Shown here piece after piece: positions 8,097-18,760 of a stretch of DNA of 64,000 nt. The position numbers and the translations under genes are program-made. Numbering within the stretch: the first letter of the stretch is position 1; each line of letters begins with the position of its first letter. The DNA comes from Amycolatopsis sp. EV170708-02-1. GTDB lineage: Bacteria > Actinomycetota > Actinomycetes > Mycobacteriales > Pseudonocardiaceae. Where the stretch lies: assembly GCF_022479115.1 (NCBI RefSeq), contig NZ_CP092497.1:620001-684000 (forward strand), written 5' to 3'. Under the pieces are notes generated by a model that did no database searches, was not told where the DNA came from, and worked only from the letters and a program-made list of their open reading frames with translations.

Positions 8097-9322
8097 CGCC
8101 GGTTCCCCCATGGCACCGCCACCTCGACCTTCCAGAATCCGTCCGCCCGGCCCGCGGCGATCGTGCCCCCGAGCACTTCCACCCGTTCCGTCATTCCCCG
8201 CAGCCCCCGGCCGCCCCCGTCGCGTGACGGCTCCGCGGCGCCGAGCGGGTTGGACACCCGCAGGCGCAACAGCTCCGTCCCGGCGTCGACGAGGACCGTC
8301 ACCGGAACCTTACCGGCGTGCCGCAGCGCGTTCGTCAGGCATTCCTGCAAGATCCGGTACGCCTCGCGGGAGACGACCGGCGGCACCGAGGACGGCTCAC
8401 CTCGCACCTCGGCCGAAACCTCGGCACCCGCCAGCCGCGTCGCCTCGACCAGTGCGGGCAACTCCGCGAGCCCCGATTGCGGTGTCCGCGACGACGCCTC
8501 GTCGCGCAGCAGCCCGAGCACGTGGTCGAGATCGTCCAGCGCGGCGCGGGCCGAGTCCTCGATCGCGGTGAGCGCCTGCTCGGTGAAATCCGGATCGGAC
8601 CTCAGGGTGCGCCGCGCCGCGCCGGCCTGGATGGTCACGACGCTCAGCGCGTGCCCGACCGAGTCGTGCAGTTCGCGCGCGAGCCGGTTGCGTTCGGCGA
8701 GCTGTTCGGTGCGTTTCTCCAGCTGGGCGATCCGTTCCGCGGCCGAGATCCCCAGCAGGCTCTTGGCGCAGCGGGTCAGCACCGCGCCCGCGCCCCACAC
8801 GACGTAGGCCAGCGCGACGACGCCGAGCAGGAACGCCACCGGGATCCACGCGCTCGCCCAGCCCTTCGGCACGTCGATCGCGCTCTCGGCGGTCAGCGCG
8901 ATCCGGCCGCTGAACGGAGCCGCGATCGTGAAACCGAACGCGACCGGGACGAACAGGCTCACCAGGCTGACGACACAACCGGTGATCACGTGCAGCAGGA
9001 ACATCGCGCTCGAACGCAGGCGCACGGGCCAGCTCCCCGCGGGCCCGAACACGACTCCCGGCACGGGGTCGTCCAGCAGCTCCCGCACGGCCGCGCCTTC
9101 CAGCACGCGGACGGCCGGGATGAACGACGACGCGATCATCACCAGGACGACGGTGATCATCCCGATGACAGCCCCGCGTTCCATCGTCACGACGAGGGGC
9201 AGCAGCGACGGCACCATGATGGCGGCGAAGAGCACGTACGGCACGCTCAGCGCGCCACCGAGGATGAAGTAGACCCATCGACGATAGGTCGCCCGATCCA
9301 GGAGCGGGCCGAAAAGTCGCAT
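8093..9322 (-). CDS. NarL-type sensor histidine kinase
   Basis: 409-aa membrane kinase. There are about four N-terminal transmembrane segments within the first 190 residues and no large extracellular sensor domain, so the signal is probably sensed in or near the membrane. The HisKA_3 phospho-acceptor is in RLARELHDSVGH (His near residue 219), followed by an HATPase domain with GGGRGLRGMTERV near the end. Cognate response regulator is the overlapping downstream gene. This type often controls cell-envelope stress or secondary metabolism; the input is unknown. Confidence 0.92.
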   Translation of the reverse strand: MRLFGPLLDRATYRRWVYFILGGALSVPYVLFAAIMVPSLLPLVVTMERGAVIGMITVVLVMIASSFIPAVRVLEGAAVRELLDDPVPGVVFGPAGSWPVRLRSSAMFLLHVITGCVVSLVSLFVPVAFGFTIAAPFSGRIALTAESAIDVPKGWASAWIPVAFLLGVVALAYVVWGAGAVLTRCAKSLLGISAAERIAQLEKRTEQLAERNRLARELHDSVGHALSVVTIQAGAARRTLRSDPDFTEQALTAIEDSARAALDDLDHVLGLLRDEASSRTPQSGLAELPALVEATRLAGAEVSAEVRGEPSSVPPVVSREAYRILQECLTNALRHAGKVPVTVLVDAGTELLRLRVSNPLGAAEPSRDGGGRGLRGMTERVEVLGGTIAAGRADGFWKVEVAVPWGNRR

Positions 9323-9331
9323 GCGCTCTTT

Positions 9332-9901
9332 CTAGCGTGCGCCGGCGTCGTGCGTATCCCTCACGAGTATCTCCGCGATCTCCCTCGCGAGCGTGACCCG
9401 GTGCGCATCCCCGTCGATGCCGGTGTGCGCGACCGCGCCTTCGAGCAGGAGGAAGAGCTGCTCGGCGAGCCGCTCCGGATCGGCCGCGCCCGGGGCGTCC
9501 TCGCGGAGGAGTTCGGCGAACTTCGCCCGCACCGCCGCCTTGTGCCGCCGGATCACGTCGAGCCCGGGATGGCCCGCGGGCAGTTCGGCGGCCGCGTTGA
9601 GGAACGCGCAGCCCCGGTCGCTCCCGAGCTTGGGGTGATCGACGTAGGCGTCGAAGACCGTCAGCGCCCGGGGCGCTTCGGCCTCCGCCAGCCGCTCTTC
9701 GAGGTACGCCCACCAGACGTCGTGACGGCTTCGCAGGTACGCGATCGTGAGCTCCGTCTTCGACCCGAAGGACGCGTACAGCGTCTTCTTCGTGACGCCC
9801 GCGGCCTCGGCGATGGCCGCGACGCCCACGGCGTTCAGGCCCTCCCGGTAGAAGAGCTCGCTCGCGGCGCTCAGGACGCGCTCGCCGGCCGGTGTCAGCA
9901 T
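9332..9901 (-). CDS. TetR family transcriptional regulator
   Basis: 189-aa TetR regulator. The N-terminal helix-turn-helix is at about residues 8-50 (EAAGVTKKTLYASFGSKTEL), followed by an all-helical ligand domain (PRALTVFDAYVDHP..., a TetR_C pattern seen in drug-efflux repressors). I chose the ATG at 9901; the longer frame to 9949 would run through the operator. It is divergent from the MFS gene and two palindromes lie between them, so it probably represses both genes and is released by a substrate of the exporter. Confidence 0.9.
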   Translation of the reverse strand: MLTPAGERVLSAASELFYREGLNAVGVAAIAEAAGVTKKTLYASFGSKTELTIAYLRSRHDVWWAYLEERLAEAEAPRALTVFDAYVDHPKLGSDRGCAFLNAAAELPAGHPGLDVIRRHKAAVRAKFAELLREDAPGAADPERLAEQLFLLLEGAVAHTGIDGDAHRVTLAREIAEILVRDTHDAGAR

Positions 9902-9912
9902 GCTTCGACTAT

Positions 9913-9922
9913 ACCGATCGGT
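9913..9922. promoter_or_regulatory. TetR operator, proximal site
   Basis: ACCGATCGGT, a perfect 10-bp palindrome 11 nt upstream of the TetR start, shares the ACCG/CGGT half-site with the longer operator 34 bp away. Probable autoregulation site. Confidence 0.55.
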
Positions 9923-9956
9923 TGACCCGAGCGCCAAATGCGGGAACACTCCAGAA

Positions 9957-9974
9957 GTATACCGCTCGGTATAC
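9957..9974. promoter_or_regulatory. TetR operator, main site
   Basis: GTATACCGCTCGGTATAC is a perfect 18-bp inverted repeat (8-bp arms, 2-nt spacer), 16 nt upstream of the MFS start codon and next to its ribosome binding site. Size and symmetry are typical of a TetR operator. Confidence 0.75.
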
Positions 9975-9990
9975 CTCTGAAGGAGAGCTG

Positions 9991-11208
9991 ATGGTTTCTT
10001 TGTACAAACGCGAGCTGACGCTCACCGCGGCCGGGTTGTCGCTGATCGCGGTCTCGTACGGACTCGCGAGGTACGCGTACGGCCTCTTCGCGCCGACGCT
10101 CCGGACGGAGTTCGATCTCGACGGCGGCACGCTCGGCGCCATCGCGGCGGGCAGCTATGTCGCGTACTGCCTCGCGGTCGTCGCGTCGACCGCCGTGACG
10201 GCCCGCCGGGGCGCGCGGGCGGGCGCGCTCGCCGCCGGGACGACCGCCACCGCGGGGACCGCCCTGATCGCGGCCGCGCCGAACGCGGGCGTCCTCGCGC
10301 TCGGCGTCGTCCTCGCCGGAGCCAGCACAGGCCTGGCTTCCCCCTCACTCGCCGACGCGGTCTCACGCGTCGTCCGCGTGACCCGCCGGGACCGTGCCCA
10401 GTCCGTGGTGAACGCCGGGACCGGACTCGGCGTGCTGATCTCGGGCCCGGTCTCCCTGCTCGCCGTCGGCGACTGGCGAATGGCCTGGTGGGCCTTCGCC
10501 GGGGCGTCGGCCCTGGTGACCTTGTGGATCGCCCGTGTCGTGCCGCCGGTGAAGGACGACCGCGCGCGGGGCCTGCCGTCACCGCTGTTCCCGCCCGCCA
10601 CCGGACGGCTGCTGCCCGCCGCCGCGGCGCTCGGCCTGGCGAGCGCCGCGATTTGGACGTTCGGCCGGGACATCGCCGTGAGCGTCGGCGGGCTCGACGA
10701 GACCGCCTCGACGGTGGTGTGGATCGTGCTCGGCGCGGTCGGCCTGGCGGGGGCGTTCACCGCGGAACTGACCTCCCGGGCGGGGCTGCGCCGCGCCTGG
10801 TCGGCGGGGATGGTCCTGTTCGCCGCCGCCACGGGCCTCTTCGCCCTCGCCACCCGGTCGCTTCCGGCGCTCGTCATCGCGGCGGCGGTCTTCGGCGCCG
10901 TCTACATCGGACTGACCGGCGTGCTGATCCTCTGGGGCACCAGGGCTTACCCGGCGGCGCCCGCGTTCGGTGTCGGCGTGGCCTTCCTGATGCTGGCACT
11001 CGGGCAGGCCGCCGGAGCGCCGCTCATCGGTCTCCTCGGCGATCTCCTCGATCTTCGCGCCGGCTTCCTCGCGGCGGCGGCGATCGCCGTCCTCGGCGTC
11101 CTGTTCGCGCCCAGGGAGGCGACCACGACCTACAACTTCGGGGTCCGCTCCCTCTCAGGGGTGAGCACCGTCCCGCCGGAGCGGGAATCCCGCGCCGGCT
11201 GCGCGTGA
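9991..11208 (+). CDS. MFS transporter (drug efflux type)
   Basis: 405-aa major facilitator protein with about 12 transmembrane helices and a short N-terminus. The loop between helices 2 and 3 reads ARRGARAGALAAG, a degenerate MFS motif. The ATG at 9991 follows AAGGAG by 5 nt. It is controlled in all likelihood by the divergent TetR through the 18-bp operator, which suggests an inducible exporter of a toxic small molecule. Substrate unknown. Confidence 0.88.
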   Translation: MVSLYKRELTLTAAGLSLIAVSYGLARYAYGLFAPTLRTEFDLDGGTLGAIAAGSYVAYCLAVVASTAVTARRGARAGALAAGTTATAGTALIAAAPNAGVLALGVVLAGASTGLASPSLADAVSRVVRVTRRDRAQSVVNAGTGLGVLISGPVSLLAVGDWRMAWWAFAGASALVTLWIARVVPPVKDDRARGLPSPLFPPATGRLLPAAAALGLASAAIWTFGRDIAVSVGGLDETASTVVWIVLGAVGLAGAFTAELTSRAGLRRAWSAGMVLFAAATGLFALATRSLPALVIAAAVFGAVYIGLTGVLILWGTRAYPAAPAFGVGVAFLMLALGQAAGAPLIGLLGDLLDLRAGFLAAAAIAVLGVLFAPREATTTYNFGVRSLSGVSTVPPERESRAGCA

Positions 11209-11221
11209 TGTCCTCTTCCGC

Positions 11222-13186
11222 ATGAACCTGCTGCTCGGCCTGCTCACCCTGCCCGTTTACGCGCTCATGCTGTGGCCGCTCGTGGTCGGCGCCCGCCGCG
11301 TCCTCGGGGTGCGGATCGGACTGGTCCGCGCGGGCTGCGCCGCCGGCTTCGGCTGGCTGGTCGCGGGCGGCATCCTCAGCGCGTTCCCACGGGCGATGTA
11401 CGCGGGTGGCGCCTTCGCCGGGCTGGTCATCCCGGTGGCGGGCGGCGCCTTCCTGGCGACGCTGATCTTCCTGTTCGTCGCGGAACTCGCGCTGCCCTCC
11501 GGCTCGGGCCTCGGGCTGATCGGCAGGATCCGGTCGATGCGCCGCCGCGCGGCCCGCACCCGGCGCTACTCGCAGATCACCCGGATCGCGATCAAGCACG
11601 GCCTCGGCCGCTACCTCACCGGCCGCCGCGAACCCGGCCTCGCCCAGGTCCGCCACGCCAAACTGGCGCGCTCGCTGCGGCGCGCGCTGGAGGAGGGCGG
11701 CGTGACGTTCGTGAAACTCGGCCAGCTGCTCTCGACCCGATCCGATCTGCTCCCCCCGGTTTTCGTCGACGAACTCAGCAAGCTCCAGGACCAGGTCGCC
11801 TTCGCCGACGCCGACGAGGTCGCGACGGTGCTGCGGGAGGAACTGGGCGGGGACCCGGACGAGGTCTTCGCCGAATTCGACCCGGAGCCGATCGCCGCCG
11901 CGTCGATCGCACAGGTCTACCGGGCCAAGCTGCGCGGCGGGCAGGACGTGGTCGTCAAGGTGCAGCGGCCCGGCGTGCAGGCCTTGGTCGAGCGGGACCT
12001 CGACATCGTCCGCCGGGTGGCGGCCGCGCTGGACCTGCGTGCGGGCTGGGCGCGCTCGCTCGGCGTCGTCGACCTCGCCGAAGGATTCGCCGACGCGCTG
12101 GTCGAGGAGCTCGATTTCCGCACCGAGGCCAGGAACATCGAAGCGGTCGCCGCCGCCTACCCCGGCACCGAGGTCGCTCTTCCGACCGTCCACAAAGAAC
12201 TGTCCACCGAACGGGTACTGGTGATGCGGCGCCTCGACGGCAAACCGCTCGCCGCCGCCAAGGAGCGGGTGCCGGTCGCGGAACGGGCGAAGCTCGCGCG
12301 ATCGATGCTGCGGTGTGTGCTCGGCCAGGTGATGGGCAGCGGTGTCTTCCACGCCGACCCGCATCCCGGCAACGTCCTGCTGCTCGCCGACGGCAGGCTG
12401 GGCCTGCTCGACTTCGGCTCCGTCGGCAGGCTCGACGCGGGTCTGCGCGGCGGGCTGCAGAACCTGATCCTCGCCCTGGACCGCGGCGACCCGGCCGCGT
12501 TGCGCGACGGCCTGCTGGAGATCGTCGACCGGCCGGACGAGATCGAGGAACGACGGCTGGAGCGGGCGCTGGGTGCCTTGGTGGCCAAGCATTTCAACCA
12601 CGGCCAGGCGCCGGATCTGGACATGTTCACCGACCTGTTCCGGGTGATCGCCGACTTCCGGCTCAGCGTGCCCCCGCCGATCGCCGCGGTGTTCCGCGCC
12701 CTGGCCACTCTGGAGGGAACGCTGGCCGCGCTGGCGCCGGGATTCAACATCGTCGTCGAATCCCGCGCCTACGCCGCCGAGCAGGTCGGCGCCGGATTGC
12801 GTCCGGAGTCGTTGCGGGCCACGGCCACCAACGAACTGATGGCGCTCCTGCCGGTATTGCGACGGCTGCCCCGCCGTGTCGACCGGATCGGCGACGCACT
12901 GGAGCAGGGCAGGCTTTCGGTCAACGTCCGGCTGTTCTCCGACGAACGCGACCGCGACGTGGTCACCGGGCTGGTGCACGAGATCCTGCTGGCGTTCGTC
13001 GGCGTGGCCACCGGCCTGATGGCCGTGCTGCTGCTGGGCAGCGCGACCGGCCCGGAGGTGCTGACCGGGGTCACGCTGCACCAGATGTTCGGCTACAACC
13101 TGCTGGTGGTCAGCGCGCTGGTGGGATTGCGGCTGCTCTTCGTCGTTTTCCGGCGGAGCGGACAACGCTCACGATCGCCCCGATGA
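11222..13186 (+). CDS. ABC1/UbiB family atypical kinase (AarF-like)
   Basis: 654-aa membrane protein. About three N-terminal transmembrane helices precede the ABC1/UbiB kinase-like domain. Diagnostic motifs are the KxGQ segment FVKLGQLLSTRSDLLP (about residue 161-176), the alanine-rich loop AAASIAQVY in place of a P-loop (about 224), HADPHPGN (about 376) and DFG (about 396). Two transmembrane helices close the protein. UbiB proteins are ATPases that support ubiquinone or menaquinone biosynthesis or lipid transport; the role in actinobacteria is not settled. The 3' end overlaps the convergent signal peptidase gene by 77 bp. Confidence 0.9.
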   Translation: MNLLLGLLTLPVYALMLWPLVVGARRVLGVRIGLVRAGCAAGFGWLVAGGILSAFPRAMYAGGAFAGLVIPVAGGAFLATLIFLFVAELALPSGSGLGLIGRIRSMRRRAARTRRYSQITRIAIKHGLGRYLTGRREPGLAQVRHAKLARSLRRALEEGGVTFVKLGQLLSTRSDLLPPVFVDELSKLQDQVAFADADEVATVLREELGGDPDEVFAEFDPEPIAAASIAQVYRAKLRGGQDVVVKVQRPGVQALVERDLDIVRRVAAALDLRAGWARSLGVVDLAEGFADALVEELDFRTEARNIEAVAAAYPGTEVALPTVHKELSTERVLVMRRLDGKPLAAAKERVPVAERAKLARSMLRCVLGQVMGSGVFHADPHPGNVLLLADGRLGLLDFGSVGRLDAGLRGGLQNLILALDRGDPAALRDGLLEIVDRPDEIEERRLERALGALVAKHFNHGQAPDLDMFTDLFRVIADFRLSVPPPIAAVFRALATLEGTLAALAPGFNIVVESRAYAAEQVGAGLRPESLRATATNELMALLPVLRRLPRRVDRIGDALEQGRLSVNVRLFSDERDRDVVTGLVHEILLAFVGVATGLMAVLLLGSATGPEVLTGVTLHQMFGYNLLVVSALVGLRLLFVVFRRSGQRSRSPR

Positions 13187-13928
13187 CCCCGACGGCGACA
13201 AGCCCGGCACCGCCGAGCGCGAGGTTGCGCGAAGTGCGGAACCCGGTGTCGGACACCGGATCGCCGGGCAGGCCTGCCTCGACGAACGCGGTGGTCTGCG
13301 GGAACGGGTCGGCGGCGAGGACACTGCCCAGCCCGACGACGACTCCGTTCACCTTCGACAGCGGCACGGCGCCGTCGCCCGGCATGCCGACGTAAAGCCG
13401 CGAGTCCCGGGAGTTGTTCCGCTGATCCCCCACGACAAACACGGCCTCGGGCGGCACTTGGACGCTGAACGGCCGGTACTCCTTGCGGCCGTAACCGTTG
13501 TCGTCGTCGGCGTACGGCTCCTTGACCGGCTTCCCGTTGACGGTGATCAGGTTGTCGTTCGTGCAGCAGACGACCTGATCACCCCCGACGCCGATCACCC
13601 GCTTGATGATCTGACCGTCGCCGGGGCTCGCGTCCGGGAACGCGGAAAGATCCATGAGAACCACCGCGCCGCGAGGGATCTCGGCAAGCGGGGTCCAGCG
13701 GTAGAGCACTACCGTCCCAGGCTGGACCGAGGGCAACATACCGCCGCTGGGAACACTCACCATGCGATAGCTCAGCAGGGTCCAGAACCCGTATCCGCCG
13801 GTGCCGACGCCGACGACCGCCAGCAGGATCATCACGAACAGGAGCGGGGAGAATCTTCGCTTCGGCCCGGGTCTGTCGGCGGGCGGAGCGGGGAAATCCG
13901 TTTCAGTCACAGCGCAGAGTAGCGCCAC
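13110..13928 (-). CDS. Signal peptidase I homologue lacking the canonical catalytic serine
   Basis: 272-aa S26 peptidase-fold protein. It has an N-terminal membrane anchor (about 26-50), box B VPSGGMLPS (59-67), box D with the general-base lysine in IIKRVIGVGGD (K109), box E GDQRNNSRDSR and an extra C-terminal transmembrane helix. In LepB enzymes box B is PSxSMxPT and the second serine is the nucleophile; here that position (63) is glycine (codon GGT). It may be inactive, use Ser61, or have another role. GTG start at 13928 directly follows the YnfA stop, with GAGG upstream. Another signal peptidase presumably exists elsewhere. Confidence 0.85.
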   Translation of the reverse strand: MALLCAVTETDFPAPPADRPGPKRRFSPLLFVMILLAVVGVGTGGYGFWTLLSYRMVSVPSGGMLPSVQPGTVVLYRWTPLAEIPRGAVVLMDLSAFPDASPGDGQIIKRVIGVGGDQVVCCTNDNLITVNGKPVKEPYADDDNGYGRKEYRPFSVQVPPEAVFVVGDQRNNSRDSRLYVGMPGDGAVPLSKVNGVVVGLGSVLAADPFPQTTAFVEAGLPGDPVSDTGFRTSRNLALGGAGLVAVGVIGAIVSVVRSAGKRRRAAAIPPAR

Positions 13929-14258
13929 TCAACCTCGGGGCGCGTACATGATGACGCCGACGCCGGCCAGGCAGATGAGCGCACCGATCACGTCATAGCG
14001 GTCCGGCCGGTAGCCGTCGGCGACCATCCCCCACGCCAGCGAACCCGCGACGAACACTCCGCCGTACGCGGCGAGGATACGGCCGAAGTTCGCGTCAGGC
14101 TGCAGTGTCGCGACGAAGCCGTAGAGGCCCAGCGCGACGACACCGGCGCCGATCCAGAGGTAGCCGCGGTGCTCCCGGACGCCCTGCCAGATCAGCCAGG
14201 CGCCGCCGATCTCCAGCAGGGCGGCGAGTGCGAAGAGCGCGATGGACCGGACGATCAT
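13929..14258 (-). CDS. YnfA/UPF0060 family small membrane protein
   Basis: 109 aa and four transmembrane helices. The family patterns [43 protein letters not shown] and [23 protein letters not shown] are clear. YnfA proteins resemble the small multidrug resistance family and some are reported efflux pumps; physiological role here is unknown. It sits just upstream of the signal peptidase homologue, with no gap between stop and start. Confidence 0.9.
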   Translation of the reverse strand: MIVRSIALFALAALLEIGGAWLIWQGVREHRGYLWIGAGVVALGLYGFVATLQPDANFGRILAAYGGVFVAGSLAWGMVADGYRPDRYDVIGALICLAGVGVIMYAPRG

Positions 14259-14295
14259 CGGTGCAGCCTATTGCGGCAGGGTCGCGTGCTTGACC

Positions 14296-14433
14296 GGACG
14301 ACTCGCGTGATCCGACGGACGACACGTGTGTCTGGATGGACGACACGCGCCCGGCCGAGGTTTCGCCGCGAGTCGTCCGCCCAATCACGCCTGTCGTCCG
14401 TCGGATCACGCGTGTCGTCCATCCAGACACGCG
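14296..14433. repeat. Array of 21-bp units, head-to-head, copy 1
   Basis: Three left units of 21-bp period begin GGACGAC(T/A)CG at 14296, 14317 and 14338. After a short centre come three inverted 21-bp units beginning CGC(G/C)(A/T)GTCGTCC at 14367, 14388 and 14409. Perfect inverted pairs include 14306-14324 with 14392-14410 (19 bp) and 14328-14349 with 14409-14430 (22 bp). The period equals two helical turns. A second array with the same layout lies at 43885-44017. This fills most of the 303-bp gap between the YnfA gene and sufT; no gene is seen in it. Confidence 0.75.
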
Positions 14434-14498
14434 AACCGGCGCTACCCGCACTCGCGATGCGGTATAGGTCGTTATACGCCACCGCAAGCCCCAAAAGC

Positions 14499-14549
14499 GC
14501 GTGAAGGCCCCCTTCACCCGGCTGAGCCGGGTGAAGGGGGCCTTCACGC
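14499..14549. terminator. Hairpin family C, copy 1: suf operon terminator
   Basis: Perfect 25-bp arms (14499-14523 and 14525-14549; arm begins GCGTGAAGGCCCCCTTCACC) with essentially no loop, 13 bp downstream of the sufT stop. It is the likely end of the suf transcript. Related copies are at 34005-34059, 34323-34374 and 43813-43862. Confidence 0.75.
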
Positions 14550-14561
14550 AAAAGCAGGGAA

Positions 14562-14965
14562 TCAGACGGTGAAGCCGAGCGCCCGCAGCTGTTCGCGGCC
14601 GTCGTCGGTGATCTTCTCCGGACCCCACGGCGGCATCCAGACCCAGTTGATCCGGAAGTCCTTGACCAGTCCCGTTCCCCCGCCGACGAGTGCGGCACCG
14701 GTCTGGTCCTCGATGACGTCGGTCAGCGGGCAGGCCGCCGAGGTCAGGGTCATGTCGATGGTGGCGGTGTTGTCCGCCTCGACGCGGATGTCGTAGACCA
14801 GCCCGAGGTCGACGACGTTGATGCCGAGTTCGGGGTCGACGACGTCGCGCATCGCCTCTTCGACGTCCTCGACCTTCGCCACGTCGGCGGCGTCCGGGGC
14901 GGCGGCGGTCTCGGCGTCGAGGTCGGCGGCCGTGCGCCCCTCGCGGGTTTCGGTCTGCTGTTCGG

Positions 14966-14969
<4 letters not shown>
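14562..14969 (-). CDS. sufT: SufT-like Fe-S assembly factor (MIP18/DUF59 family)
   Basis: 135 aa. A low-complexity N-terminus (about 30 residues) is followed by the DUF59 domain: VEEAMRDVVDPELGINVVDLGLVYDI, the conserved Cys segment TLTSAACPLTDVIEDQ, and a C-terminal tail with WVWMPPWGPEKITDDGRE. SufT proteins help mature Fe-S proteins, especially under high demand. Last gene of the suf operon, overlapping sufU by ATGA; equivalent of M. tuberculosis Rv1466. Confidence 0.93.
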
Positions 14970-16779
<1,810 letters not shown>

Positions 16780-17550
16780 TCAGACGGCGGCGGTCTCGGC
16801 GGAGCCGGTGTACTTCACGTACCCGTTCTCCTCCAGCTCGTCCGCGAGCTCACGGCCACCGGACTCGACGATCTTGCCGCCGGCGAAGACGTGCACGAAG
16901 TCGGGCGTGATGTGCCGCAGGATCCGCGTGTAGTGCGTGATCAGCATGACGCCGGCGTCGTTGTTGGCCTTGAACTCGTTGACGCCCTCGGACACGACGC
17001 GCAGCGCGTCGACGTCGAGGCCGGAGTCGGTCTCGTCGAGGATGGCGATCTTCGGCTTGAGCAGCGCCAGCTGCAGGATCTCGTGGCGCTTCTTCTCGCC
17101 GCCGGAGAAGCCCTCGTTCACCGAACGCTCGGCGAACTCGGACGAGATCTCCAGCTTGCCCATCTCCTCCTTGACCTCCTTGACCCAGTGGCGCAGCTTG
17201 GGGGCCTCGCCACGGACCGCGGTGGCCGCGGTGCGGAGGAAGTTGGACATGGACACGCCCGGCACCTCGACCGGGTACTGCATGGCGAGGAACAGGCCCG
17301 CGCGGGCACGCTCGTCGACGCTCATCTCCAGCACGTCCTCACCGTCGAGCAGGACCTGCCCGGAGGTGACTTCGTACTTGGGGTGACCGGCGATGGCGTA
17401 GGACAGCGTGGACTTGCCCGAACCGTTGGGGCCCATGATCGCGTGGGTCTCGCCCGACTTGATGGTCAGGTTGACGCCCTTGAGGATCTCCTTGGGGCCC
17501 TCCTCGGTCGTGACCGAGGCGTGCAGATCCTTGATTTCCAGCGTAGGCAT
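16780..17550 (-). CDS. sufC: Fe-S assembly ATPase SufC
   Basis: 256-aa ABC-type ATPase without membrane domains, driving cluster assembly on the SufBCD complex in the cytosol. Walker [10 protein letters not shown], signature [14 protein letters not shown] and Walker [12 protein letters not shown] are all present. It lies 39 bp upstream of sufS and 36 bp downstream of sufD. Confidence 0.96.
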   Translation of the reverse strand: MPTLEIKDLHASVTTEEGPKEILKGVNLTIKSGETHAIMGPNGSGKSTLSYAIAGHPKYEVTSGQVLLDGEDVLEMSVDERARAGLFLAMQYPVEVPGVSMSNFLRTAATAVRGEAPKLRHWVKEVKEEMGKLEISSEFAERSVNEGFSGGEKKRHEILQLALLKPKIAILDETDSGLDVDALRVVSEGVNEFKANNDAGVMLITHYTRILRHITPDFVHVFAGGKIVESGGRELADELEENGYVKYTGSAETAAV

Positions 17551-17586
17551 TTCTTTCCTAAAAGTCTGATGTGGACGGACGAGGGC

Positions 17587-18758
17587 TCAGGCGCCCACGG
17601 CTTCGAGTTCGGCTTCGATCGCGGCCTCGAGACGCTCGCGCACCTCGGGAACGCCGATCTTGACCAGGATCTCGTGGAAGAACCCGCGTACGACCAGGCG
17701 GCGCGCGGCGTCTTCGCCGATTCCGCGCGACTGGAGGTAGAACAACTGCTCGTCGTCGAACCTTCCCGTCGCGCTCGCGTGGCCGGCGCCTTCGATCTCG
17801 CCGGTCTCGATCTCGAGGTTCGGGATCGAGTCCGCCCGCGCGCCCGGCGTCAGCACCAGGTTGCGGTTGAGCTCGTAGGTGTCGGTGGCCTCGGCGGCCG
17901 CCCGGATCAGCACGTCGCCGACCCATACGGTGTGCGCGTCGTCGCCCTGCAGCGCGCCCTTGTACATCACCCGCGACTTGCAGTTCGGCACCGCGTGGTC
18001 GACGAAGAGACGGTGCTCCTGGTGCTGGCCCGAGTCCGCGAAGTACAGGCCGAGCATCTCGACGTCGCCGCCCTTGTCGGCGAAGGTCGCCGTCGGCGAG
18101 ACGCGGACGAGGTCACCGCCCAGGGTGATGACGATGTGCTTGAGCGTGGCGTCGCGGCCGAGCTTGAGGTGCTGCTCGGAGACGTGCACCGCGTCGTCGG
18201 CCCAGTCCTGGACGCTGACCACGGTGACGTTCGCCGAATCGCCGATGACGAACTCGACGTTGTCGGCGTAGGTGCCGGAGCCGACGTGGTCGAGGACGAT
18301 GACGGCCTCGGAGAACTGCTCGGCGCGCACCTGCACGTGCCCGTAGGCGACCTTGCCCTCGCCGGGTCCGGTGATCTTCACCGTCGACGGCTTGGACGTC
18401 TTCGTCTCCTTGGGCACCGTGATGACGGTGGCCTCGGTGAACGAGGAGTAGGCCTGCGCGGCGATCCGGTCGCTCGGGACACCCGCGGCGCCGAGGCGCT
18501 CGTCGTCCCGGCCGACCGTCTCGATCTTCAGTTCGGGGGCGGCGTCGGCGTCCACGGTGGCCGAACCCGAGGCGGCGGCGGACCCGTCGTGCAGGCCGCG
18601 CAGCCGCTTCATCGGAGTGAAACGCCAGTTCTCCTCACGGCCGCCGGGACCTCGAAGGCCTCGACGTCGTAGGAGGTGAAGCGCTCCGCGCGAGAGGTCG
18701 CCGGGATGACGACCCCTTCGCGCATCGCTTCGGAAACGTTGTTCTCGGTAACCGACAT
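17587..18758 (-). CDS. sufD: Fe-S assembly protein SufD, frameshifted near its N-terminus
   Basis: SufD is the scaffold partner of SufB and SufC. The long frame (17587-18612) starts late, at MKRLRGLHDG. An ATG at 18758, only 2 nt after the sufB stop, opens another frame reading MSVTENNVSEAMREGVVIP...SYDVEAFEVP, a typical SufD N-terminus. At about 18641-18649 it must shift: adding one G in the CCCGG run gives EVPGGREENWRFTPMKRL, the conserved SufD sequence. So one base appears missing. The C-terminal domain is intact (FFHEILVKIGVPEVRERLEAAIEAEL). A sequencing error is likelier than loss of an essential gene. Confidence 0.85.
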
Positions 18759-18760
18759 GA

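Noticed and set aside
11024..13165. 713-codon minus-strand frame opposite the UbiB-family gene
   Set aside because: Low-complexity Gln/Arg/Asp-rich translation typical of antisense reading; the sense strand carries all UbiB motifs.
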